The notes beneath the pieces were generated by a model, which saw nothing but the letters and a program-made list of their open reading frames with translations, had not been told where the DNA came from and searched no databases. A stretch of DNA of 18,633 bases from contig URPQ01000038.1 in assembly GCA_900549755.1 (NCBI GenBank), forward strand, positions 1 to 18,633, given 5' to 3'. The position numbers and the translations under genes are program-made. Of the stretch, positions 7,575 through 13,765 are shown piece by piece (the stretch's first letter is position 1; every line of letters starts with the position of its first letter). This stretch comes from an uncultured Oscillospiraceae bacterium. GTDB lineage: Bacteria; Bacillota; Clostridia; Oscillospirales; Acutalibacteraceae.

Positions 7575-8288
7575 CTATTCGTTTTTTCCTTTTTTCCTGC
7601 AGATATAATTATATATCGCAATACCTGCAAGACTTATAACCGCCGTAAGGGCGAAAACTATAATTGCGAACTTATAATTTGCCATTCCGAGGGCGCTGCC
7701 GCCAATAGTGGACGTTATGACCGAGGGAAACCTTGCCACCGACACAATAAGCAGAAATCTTGAAAACTTAATATCGGTAAGCCCCACGGCATAGGTCAGC
7801 AGATCCTTCGGCGTGCCCGGCAGAAAGAAAACTACGGCGGTAATAAAATCGAGCCGTTTTTCATCCTGCAGAAATTTAAGCTTTTTAATTTTTTCAATAT
7901 CAAAAAACACTTCTACCAGCTTTACGCCGAATTTGCGCACCAGCCCCAAAACCATAACGCTGCCGAGCGTTATGCCCACAACCACAAGTATTGTGCCCTC
8001 AACCGCGCCGAAAGCGTAGCCGGCGCCTATTTCAAGCGGCTCGCCGGGTACTAAGGCTATTACCACCTGAAAAATAACCATACCTATAAATATAAAGCGG
8101 CTCCATATTCCGTGGGAGTCCACCCACTCGGAAAACGCACCCTTTGAGGATACGAGCTTTATCATAGGCTTGCCTACAAACCAGGCTACCGCCGCCGAAA
8201 AAACAATCAATGCTATTATTACGGCTATACTTATTATCTTTTTCTGTTTATCGGTCAGTGCAGATTCATTTTTCTTTAAGTTCAGCAA
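7575..8288 (-). CDS. TVP38/TMEM64 (DedA-like, VTT domain) membrane protein
   Basis: A protein of about 237 residues with several TM helices: about 20-40, 63-82, 97-117, 150-170 and 205-230. The VTT/SNARE-associated signatures are PGEPLEIGAGYAFG (81-94), FFLPGTPKDLLTYAVGLT (154-171) and the SRFLLIVSVARFPSV segment (176-190). Members of this superfamily are implicated in lipid scrambling, undecaprenyl-phosphate recycling and envelope homeostasis. It is the last gene of the regulator-kinase-amidase operon and ends just before the next operon's promoter. Its start is uncertain. The frame opens with a TTG at 8286-8288, 23 nt inside the amidase gene, with only a distant AAGGA-like site; no in-frame ATG precedes Met42. 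It is probably translationally coupled to the amidase gene. Confidence 0.85.
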   Translation of the reverse strand: MLNLKKNESALTDKQKKIISIAVIIALIVFSAAVAWFVGKPMIKLVSSKGAFSEWVDSHGIWSRFIFIGMVIFQVVIALVPGEPLEIGAGYAFGAVEGTILVVVGITLGSVMVLGLVRKFGVKLVEVFFDIEKIKKLKFLQDEKRLDFITAVVFFLPGTPKDLLTYAVGLTDIKFSRFLLIVSVARFPSVITSTIGGSALGMANYKFAIIVFALTAVISLAGIAIYNYICRKKGKNE

Positions 8289-8985
8289 GGCTTGTTTTCA
8301 CATCCTTTTTAAAAGCTTCCCATTTATCGGGGTTGTTTACATAGTAAATGGGGCAAAGTTTACCCGTAACGTCGTAGTGACGAATAACGTTATCCCCCGA
8401 AAGCCCCGTTTCCTTTAAAAGCCAGGCGGTGAGCTTTACCACTGACGTATAGGTTGCGTCGTTGAACTTGCCTGTACCGTCGGGGTGGCACACCTCTATG
8501 GAAATAGTGTCCTTATTTCGGTTGTTGCTCGCCGCCGAGCGCTCCCAAAGCGGCAGGCACTGTATAATTTCGCCTTTAAGCCCCACCACAAAGTGCGAGC
8601 TTACCTCGGTTTCGTCCTTATCGAAAAAATCGCGGTTGTTCTGCGCCGTGGTGCCGGGGTTGCCCACATAGTGTATTACAATATCCTTTATATCCTCAAG
8701 CTGCGTTCCCGTTCTGGCAGTCGTGTGAACATGGATAAGCTGACTGTCTATAAAATCGGGTATTTCAATTTTTTGCAGTTTTTCGGCTGCTGTCGTCTTC
8801 TTCGCCGTCGGGAAAGCCGCCGCATCTGCCCCGCGTGTGAAAATTCGCTTTATTCCTATGCCCGCGCCCACTATGCAGGCGGCAACAAGCACCGTGCATA
8901 AAAATCTTCTCGCTATTATTTTTCTTCTGCGTTTTTTGCGCCGTTCGTAATATGCGCGGCGTTTTCCGTAATTTTCCTCGTACAT
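8266..8985 (-). CDS. Membrane-anchored N-acetylmuramoyl-L-alanine amidase (Amidase_2)
   Basis: A 239-residue protein with a very basic cytoplasmic start (RRKKRRRK around 15-22), one TM anchor (about 27-46), a linker, and an extracytoplasmic Amidase_2/PGRP-type zinc domain. Likely zinc ligands are His105 (IVIHYVG), His203 (VIRHYDVTGK) and Cys211 (KLCP); Glu164 (ISIEVCHP) matches the conserved acidic position, and SHFVVG (130-135) is also typical. It would cleave the amide bond between MurNAc and the stem peptide of peptidoglycan. It lies 44 nt after the histidine kinase gene, with a GGGGAT site before its ATG, so it is probably expressed under that two-component system. Its C-terminus overlaps the following gene by 23 nt. 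Confidence 0.9.
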   Translation of the reverse strand: MYEENYGKRRAYYERRKKRRRKIIARRFLCTVLVAACIVGAGIGIKRIFTRGADAAAFPTAKKTTAAEKLQKIEIPDFIDSQLIHVHTTARTGTQLEDIKDIVIHYVGNPGTTAQNNRDFFDKDETEVSSHFVVGLKGEIIQCLPLWERSAASNNRNKDTISIEVCHPDGTGKFNDATYTSVVKLTAWLLKETGLSGDNVIRHYDVTGKLCPIYYVNNPDKWEAFKKDVKTSLAELKEK

Positions 8986-9029
8986 TTTATCCCCGTCTTA
9001 TACATTATTATTCCTCTGCGCCTTAAAAC

Positions 9030-10922
9030 TCAAGGTGAATTTATTAAATCAAATTCCAGCGCGGCTTTAAATAAATCGCCGTCAATATCTATTTTCATAT
9101 CGCCGCCCTGTAATTCGGTAAGGCTGCGCGCTATTGAAAGCCCCAAGCCGCTGCCCTCGGTATTCCGCGAGGTATCGCCCCGCACAAAGCGCTCCATAAG
9201 CTCGTCGCCCGAAATATTAAGCGGATATTTCGATATATTTTTAAAGGTTATAACGGCTTTTTTATCCCTTACGGTCAAATCCATATACACCCGCGTGCCG
9301 GGCAGCGAATATTTGCACACATTCCCCGTAAGGTTTTCAAGCACGCGCCACAAATGCCGCCCGTCCGCCATAATTTTAACCGGCGTATCGGGAACGGTCA
9401 GCACGGGGGTCAGCCCCGCATTTTTAAGCCGCTCGTCAAACTCGCCTACCGTTTGCGAGAGCAAAACGCCCGCGTCGCACTCGGAAAGCTCCACCTTTAA
9501 GCTGCCGCTGGACGCCTTTGAAGCTTCCACTAAATCCTCAATCAGCTTTTTAAGGCGGCTCGACTGCCTGTCAAGCACATCTAAATATTCCTTTATTTTT
9601 TCGTTTTCGGGCTGCTCCTTTTTAATTAAATCAACGTAGTTTATAATTGAGGTAAGCGGGGTTTTAATATCATGCGAAACGTTGGTTATAAGCTCGGTGC
9701 GCATACGCTCGCTTTTCATTTTTTCATCCACTGCGTTTTGCATACCCGCGCTTATGTTGTTAAGGCTGCCGCAAAATTCGCGAAATTCGGGGAACATATA
9801 CGAGGTATCGATTTTATAATCAATATCCCCCTCGGCTATTTTTTCACCGCCGTTTTTAATTCTTTGCAGCTGCACGGCGGTAAATATTATAAGCACCGCT
9901 ATTGCAGCCGCATTGAGAACGGCAAGCACCAAAAAGAAATCAAGCGCCCCTGCGGAAAGGCAAATCACTGTTACAAGTAAATCAAAGGCAAGCACCGCCG
10001 CGCAGATAAGCGCGGTTTTTTTAACAAGCGAAAGATTTTTGAAAATAACGCCCAAAAACCCGAAAACCTTTTTTAAGCCGCGCCACAATATACGCAGCAG
10101 CCGATATATAACGTTGTTTTTTATAAACGTTCCCGCTTTAATGCGCACCGCAAAGCTGACTGTGTAAAGCAGGGCGATAAAGTAATCAAGCGAGAACATT
10201 GCCGATAAAGCAATAAGCTGAAATTCGGCGCCGGCGTAAAGATTTTCCGCAATCGCAATGTTCAGCATACCTATAACTATTATGCAAGCGGTAAACAAAT
10301 CAAAGGGTATTTTATCGGTAAATGCAAGTTTTACGCTGCCGTCCGCCTGTCTGCCCGCCGCGGCATAAATAAACACCATAGTTAAAACAAATAAAAGCAG
10401 AGAGAGAAGACCGATAAATATAATGCTGTACCTTAACGGGTATAAAAAGTCCGTTAATTTAAGGTATAAAAGATTGCTGTATGAAAGCGGGTAATTTTCC
10501 GCCGCGTAAACGGTAATATCCACATCACCGATGTATTCCTCAATGTAAACCTCATCGGGGCTTTCAACGGTTTTATGAACGCTCATATTTTTGAAAACCG
10601 CTTTGCCTATATATTTTTGGTTTTCATAGGTGTTTATAAGCGTTTCGCCGGTCTCGCCGTCCTGTACCGTAAAATAAGAGGTTGAAAAATTCTTCAATTC
10701 CTCGGTGTTTTTTTCGCCGTAATATTCCGATATCTGTGCGGCGGTTTTGCAAAGAATACCGGCGTACTTTTCTTCCTCAATTTGCTCGGGGCTTTTGGTG
10801 TAAAACCGTTCGGAATACATAAACGCCCCCGCAAAAACGCAGCCCGCCGTTAATACCGCAAGCACAAACGAAAGAATTACCGCAGCGGTTTTTGCGGCAA
10901 GGCTGTATGTTAACCTTTTCAT
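9030..10922 (-). CDS. Multi-TM sensor histidine kinase
   Basis: A 630-residue HisKA/HATPase_c kinase. TM1 (about 12-34) and TM2 (166-188) enclose an extracytoplasmic segment of about 130 residues. Additional TMs follow (about 208-226, 236-258, 303-325, 329-349), then a HAMP-like linker. The H-box is NVSHDIKTPLTSIINYV with His417, the N-box is LENLTGNVCKYS with Asn534, and the G-box is EGSGLGLSIA (589-598). Six TM segments are more than in a simple VanS-type sensor. Its first base overlaps the last base of the response-regulator stop (TAATG), so the two form a cognate pair. The downstream amidase and TVP38-like genes suggest it monitors envelope state. The actual signal cannot be read from the sequence. 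Confidence 0.93.
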   Translation of the reverse strand: MKRLTYSLAAKTAAVILSFVLAVLTAGCVFAGAFMYSERFYTKSPEQIEEEKYAGILCKTAAQISEYYGEKNTEELKNFSTSYFTVQDGETGETLINTYENQKYIGKAVFKNMSVHKTVESPDEVYIEEYIGDVDITVYAAENYPLSYSNLLYLKLTDFLYPLRYSIIFIGLLSLLLFVLTMVFIYAAAGRQADGSVKLAFTDKIPFDLFTACIIVIGMLNIAIAENLYAGAEFQLIALSAMFSLDYFIALLYTVSFAVRIKAGTFIKNNVIYRLLRILWRGLKKVFGFLGVIFKNLSLVKKTALICAAVLAFDLLVTVICLSAGALDFFLVLAVLNAAAIAVLIIFTAVQLQRIKNGGEKIAEGDIDYKIDTSYMFPEFREFCGSLNNISAGMQNAVDEKMKSERMRTELITNVSHDIKTPLTSIINYVDLIKKEQPENEKIKEYLDVLDRQSSRLKKLIEDLVEASKASSGSLKVELSECDAGVLLSQTVGEFDERLKNAGLTPVLTVPDTPVKIMADGRHLWRVLENLTGNVCKYSLPGTRVYMDLTVRDKKAVITFKNISKYPLNISGDELMERFVRGDTSRNTEGSGLGLSIARSLTELQGGDMKIDIDGDLFKAALEFDLINSP

Positions 10923-11620
10923 TATTTATCACCCTTTTCAAGCTTGTAGCCGTGCGCCCAAACCACCTTTAAATACTTAGGCTCGGAGGGGTTTATCTCT
11001 ATCTTCTCGCGCAGGTGGCGAATATGCACCGCAACCGTGCTTTCCGCGCCGAAGGCGTCGCCGCCCCACACGTTTTCATATATTTCCTTGGGGGATAGCA
11101 CCGCTCCCGCGTTTTTCATAAGCAGCTTTAAAATTTCAAACTCGGTGGGGGTAAGCGGCACTTCCTCGCCCTCTGCAAAAACCTGCTTTGTTTTATCGTT
11201 AAGCTCTATTCCGCCCACGGTGTAGCCGTCCTCTTTTTTGGGGCTGCCGCCGCCTAACTGCATATACCGCCGCAGCTGCGAACGCACCCGCGCTATAACC
11301 TCAACGGGGTTAAACGGCTTTGTAATGTAATCGTCCGCGCCCACGTTAAGCCCTAAAATTTTATCGGTATCCTCGCCCTTGGCAGTAAGCAGAATTACGG
11401 GTATATTTGAAATTTCACGTATTTTGGTCATAGCGGTAATTCCGTCACATTCGGGCATCATAATATCCATAAGCGCCAAATGCACCGCGTTATTTTTTAC
11501 CGCCTCTATCGCCTCGTTGCCGTTGTACGCCGCAACCGTGGTGTAGCCCTCCGCCTCTAAATAAATTTTCAGAGCGGATACAATATCGCGTTCGTCGTCG
11601 CAAATTAAAATGTTATACAT
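10922..11620 (-). CDS. OmpR/PhoB-family response regulator
   Basis: A 232-residue regulator with a receiver domain and a C-terminal winged-helix domain. The receiver is canonical: acidic pair Asp8/Asp9, phosphoacceptor Asp52 in LALMDIMMP, Thr79 in LLTAKG and Lys101 in ITKP. The effector contains PLTPTEFEILKLLMKNAG and ends HIRHLREKIEINP...VWAHGYKLEKG, typical of the VanR/PhoP branch. I chose the ATG at 11618-11620 over a GTG six codons upstream: it has a GGGAGAG site just before it and gives the standard MYNILICDDE start. It is the first gene of the operon and is probably autoregulated through the TTAAGA repeats upstream. Confidence 0.95.
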   Translation of the reverse strand: MYNILICDDERDIVSALKIYLEAEGYTTVAAYNGNEAIEAVKNNAVHLALMDIMMPECDGITAMTKIREISNIPVILLTAKGEDTDKILGLNVGADDYITKPFNPVEVIARVRSQLRRYMQLGGGSPKKEDGYTVGGIELNDKTKQVFAEGEEVPLTPTEFEILKLLMKNAGAVLSPKEIYENVWGGDAFGAESTVAVHIRHLREKIEINPSEPKYLKVVWAHGYKLEKGDK

Positions 11621-11642
11621 TCTCTCCCGACCTTTCACACCT

Positions 11643-11700
11643 ATTGTAACAGATAAACTATTAAGAATAAAGTCACAAAATTATTAAGATTTCTTTAAGA
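11643..11700 (-). promoter_or_regulatory. Promoter of the two-component operon with TCTTAA repeats (candidate autoregulatory boxes)
   Basis: On the minus strand a TACAAT -10 element (11643-11648) has a poor -35 (TTTATT, 11666-11671). Three exact TCTTAA motifs lie nearby (complement of TTAAGA at 11661-11666, 11684-11689 and 11695-11700). The outer two are spaced exactly 11 nt apart, and the third is 23 nt away, close to two helical turns. Six-base direct repeats with an 11-nt period are the usual binding pattern of OmpR/PhoB-family regulators, and a weak -35 fits activation. One box also sits in an 11-base palindrome (11691-11701), so another protein could bind there instead. Confidence 0.55.
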
Positions 11701-11704
11701 ATAC

Positions 11705-11733
11705 TTGAAACGCCCCTAAATAAATGATATATT
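11705..11733 (+). promoter_or_regulatory. Promoter of the tyrosine recombinase gene
   Basis: TTGAAA (11705-11710) and TATATT (11728-11733) are separated by exactly 17 nt. Transcription would start near 11740, so the leader is only about 14 nt and is mostly ribosome binding site. The TTAAGA repeats end 4 nt upstream of the -35 element, so a factor bound there could affect both divergent promoters. Confidence 0.7.
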
Positions 11734-11753
11734 AAAAACAGGCGGTGATACAT

Positions 11754-12740
11754 ATGCGGTTGGAAATTTTAAGTGCGTGCCCCGATTTTATCCGTGATTT
11801 TTTAACCTACAACGAAACTATTAAGGGGAAATCCTCAAAATCGGTAGAGCAGTATTATTCCGATTTACGCACGTTTTTCAGGTATATTCTGCTTGTGCGC
11901 GGTAAAGCACAGCCGGGTATTCCGTTTAATAAAATTGATATATCGGGCGCTGATATAGAGCTTGTGCGCTCGGTCACCATTTCCGACCTTTACGGCTTTA
12001 TGGTCTACTGTAAAGAGGAGCTTCGTAACAACACCGCCACCCGCGCCAGAAAAACCTCTACGCTGCGCCTGTTTTTTAAGTATATGTCAGTGCAGACGCA
12101 TAGGCTGGAAAGTAACCCCGCCGACCTTTTGGAGGCACCGAAAATAAAGCAATCGCTGCCCAAATATTTATCGCTTGAAGATTCGCTTGAGCTTTTAAAC
12201 TCGGTGGACGGTGAAAACGAGCGGCGCGATTACTGCATTTTAACAATATTTTTAAACTGCGGTCTGCGACTTTCCGAGCTTTGCGGACTTAATTTATCCG
12301 ATATATCATCCGACGGCACTATGACAGTAACGGGTAAGGGCAACAAGGAGCGTATGGTCTACCTTAACGATTCCTGCAAAACGGCGATAAAGCGCTACCT
12401 TGAGGTGCGCCCGCACGAGGGACTTACGGCGGAGAGCAAAAACGCGCTTTTTATAAGCCGCAACCGTAAGCGCATAAGCCCGCGCACGGTTGAACACATA
12501 GTAACCTCATATATAAAAAAAGCGGGGCTTGACGGCAAGGGACTTTCCACCCACAAGCTGCGCCATACCGCCGCCACGCTTATGTATCAGCACGGGCATG
12601 TGGATATAAGGGTGCTTAAAGATATTTTGGGTCACGCAAATCTCGGCACAACCCAAATTTACACCCACGTTTCCGATGAGCAGATAAAAGCCGCAATTGA
12701 TTCAAACCCGCTTTCGTCGGTAAGGGATAAATCAAAGTAG
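11754..12740 (+). CDS. XerC/D-like tyrosine recombinase
   Basis: A 328-residue tyrosine recombinase. The N-terminal SAM-like domain (about 1-125) precedes the catalytic domain. Active-site residues are all visible: Arg172 (NCGLRLSELCGL), Lys195 (TGKGNKER), His267 and Arg270 (STHKLRHTAATLM), His294 (ILGHANLGTT) and nucleophile Tyr303 (QIYTHV). Length and motif spacing match XerC/XerD rather than large phage integrases, which suggests chromosome-dimer resolution or a related housekeeping function. I chose ATG 11754-11756 because AGGCGGTGAT precedes it and overlaps the alternative GTG three codons upstream. No attachment-site repeats, excisionase or phage genes were found nearby, and no inverted repeats flank a promoter as in phase-variation loci. 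Confidence 0.9.
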   Translation: MRLEILSACPDFIRDFLTYNETIKGKSSKSVEQYYSDLRTFFRYILLVRGKAQPGIPFNKIDISGADIELVRSVTISDLYGFMVYCKEELRNNTATRARKTSTLRLFFKYMSVQTHRLESNPADLLEAPKIKQSLPKYLSLEDSLELLNSVDGENERRDYCILTIFLNCGLRLSELCGLNLSDISSDGTMTVTGKGNKERMVYLNDSCKTAIKRYLEVRPHEGLTAESKNALFISRNRKRISPRTVEHIVTSYIKKAGLDGKGLSTHKLRHTAATLMYQHGHVDIRVLKDILGHANLGTTQIYTHVSDEQIKAAIDSNPLSSVRDKSK

Positions 12741-12813
12741 TATTTAAACACACCGTACGGAGTATCCCCCTTCAAAGAACAGTTTATAAGATAACGCTTT
12801 CGCAAGTATCTGT

Positions 12814-13491
12814 TTATTCCGCTCTGTACCCCACGCCGGGTACATTCGTTATAATTTCCGCTCCCAGCTTTTTGCGTATATTCGCAATATTCACCTGCAG
12901 CCTTTTAATACTGCCGCGGTCGGAGTAATCGCCCCACACCGCTTTTATTATCTCCCTGTAGGTCAGCATTTTACCGCTGATCAGGGTCAGCAGTGCCAAT
13001 ATATTATACTCGTATTGGGTAAGGCTTACTTCATTGCCGCCGACAAATACCCGCCGCGCGCCGTAATCCACCCTTACCCCGCGGCTTGAAAATTCCCCGG
13101 TGCCGGTACCCGACGCTTTTTGGGCGTTTCTCAGCGCTACCCGTATTCGCGCCGAAAGCTCGGCAGCGCCGCAGGGCTTTGTTATGTAATCGTCTGCGCC
13201 TGCGTCAAGCGCCGCAACCTTGTTGTATTCTTCCCCGTTATCGGATAATATTATTATCGGCACGCCCGATTCTTTCTTTATTTTCTCAATTAAAAATATT
13301 CCGTTCGCATCGGGCAGAAAAAATTCAGAAATTATAATATCCGGCGTATAGGATTTGAACATAAGCACAGCCTCTGCCGCCGTTGCCGCCGTTATAACCT
13401 TATATCCGTTGCTTTCAAGCAGTTCTGACAGCTCTTTGCGTGCTTTTATATCCGTATCGGCAATTAAAATTTTGTATTTATTATTGCTCAT
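12814..13491 (-). CDS. Atypical OmpR-family response regulator (phosphoacceptor Asp replaced by Glu), orphan
   Basis: A 225-residue receiver plus winged-helix protein. The receiver aligns clearly with OmpR-family members, but key residues are changed. The normal D-x-x-x-P phosphoacceptor segment reads IIISEFFLPDANG, placing Glu56 at the Asp position. The acidic pair reads ADTD, so the second Asp is Thr13. Ser83 (ILSDNG) and Lys105 (ITKP) are kept. The effector ends NIANIRKKLGAEIITNVPGVGYRAE, a typical recognition helix and wing. No kinase gene is adjacent. I chose ATG 13489-13491 over the two tandem GTG codons just upstream, which form part of a GGTGGTG site. Phosphorylation-independent control is inferred. 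It has its own strong promoter and diverges from the CNNM/CBS protein unit. Confidence 0.92.
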   Translation of the reverse strand: MSNNKYKILIADTDIKARKELSELLESNGYKVITAATAAEAVLMFKSYTPDIIISEFFLPDANGIFLIEKIKKESGVPIIILSDNGEEYNKVAALDAGADDYITKPCGAAELSARIRVALRNAQKASGTGTGEFSSRGVRVDYGARRVFVGGNEVSLTQYEYNILALLTLISGKMLTYREIIKAVWGDYSDRGSIKRLQVNIANIRKKLGAEIITNVPGVGYRAE

Positions 13492-13507
13492 TTGCACCAC
13501 CGCTTAT

Positions 13508-13536
13508 ATTATACAGTAAAAAATTACGGTTTGCAA
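13508..13536 (-). promoter_or_regulatory. Promoter of the atypical response regulator gene
   Basis: On the minus strand TTGCAA (13531-13536) is separated by exactly 17 nt from a perfect TATAAT (13508-13513). Transcription would start about 10 nt before the ATG, so the leader is very short. The TCTTTACCG repeats begin 6 nt upstream of this -35 element, a suitable place for autoregulation. Confidence 0.75.
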
Positions 13537-13541
13537 TAAAA

Positions 13542-13561
13542 TCTTTACCGTTTCTTTACCG
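13542..13561. promoter_or_regulatory. Tandem TCTTTACCG boxes, candidate OmpR-family binding site
   Basis: TCTTTACCG occurs twice as an exact direct repeat (13542-13550 and 13553-13561) with an 11-nt period. A weaker third copy (TGTTTATGT, 13563-13571) follows 10 nt later. The pair covers the place where the -35 element of the plus-strand promoter should be and sits just upstream of the divergent regulator promoter. Period, length and position fit an OmpR-family dimer acting as activator of the plus-strand unit and as autoregulator. The adjacent regulator gene is the natural candidate protein. The repeat is seen; the binding is inferred. Confidence 0.55.
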
Positions 13562-13570
13562 CTGTTTATG

Positions 13571-13576
13571 TATAAT
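13571..13576 (+). promoter_or_regulatory. -10 element of the sORF / CNNM-CBS protein unit
   Basis: A perfect TATAAT with no recognisable -35 at 16-18 nt; that position is occupied by the TCTTTACCG repeats. This arrangement is typical of promoters that need an activator. Transcription would start near 13583, ahead of the small ORF. Confidence 0.55.
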
Positions 13577-13610
13577 AAAAAACGTATATATACTTAAAGG
13601 AGATGGTTTT

Positions 13611-13715
13611 GTGGATCCGCTTCCCCGAAGTAGCAGGGAATTGTATTTAAAGAATTACCGCGCGTATAAAATTCATACCTCGGTTGCCCGGCGCTTAATG
13701 CGCAATGTGAATTGA
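13611..13715 (+). CDS. Possible 34-residue small basic protein, or structured leader
   Basis: A GTG codon at 13611-13613 follows a perfect AAAGGAG site (13596-13602) with 8-nt spacing and opens a 34-codon frame ending in TGA. The product starts MDPLPRSSRELYLKNYRAYK and ends RRLMRNVN; it is basic and has no membrane segment. I do not recognise a family. It lies 50 nt upstream of the CNNM/CBS gene on the same predicted transcript, so it could be a small protein or a leader peptide. The same bases can form two short hairpins, TTCCC/GGGAA (13621-13640) and ACCG-GTAT/ATAC-CGGT (13657-13684), so a structured leader RNA is the alternative reading. Confidence 0.45.
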   Translation: MDPLPRSSRELYLKNYRAYKIHTSVARRLMRNVN

Positions 13716-13765
13716 TAAAACAGGCAAACGATATATGAATTAAAAACGGAGGTAAATTCTTACAA

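Noticed and set aside
11754..12740. Tyrosine recombinase as evidence of an integrated mobile element or phase switch
   Set aside because: Only housekeeping-type genes surround it. No attachment-site repeats, excisionase or tRNA gene were seen, and no inverted repeats flank a promoter. Xer-like length favours a chromosomal role.
12741..12813. Terminator in the gap between the recombinase and the orphan regulator genes
   Set aside because: Only an imperfect AGATA/TATCT hairpin and a CCGTACGG palindrome are present, with no T-run on either strand.
13583..13765. M-box (Mg2+) or yybP-ykoY (Mn2+) riboswitch upstream of the CNNM/CBS gene
   Set aside because: The conserved cores of these classes could not be found and the region is short. 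Left as an unassigned leader.
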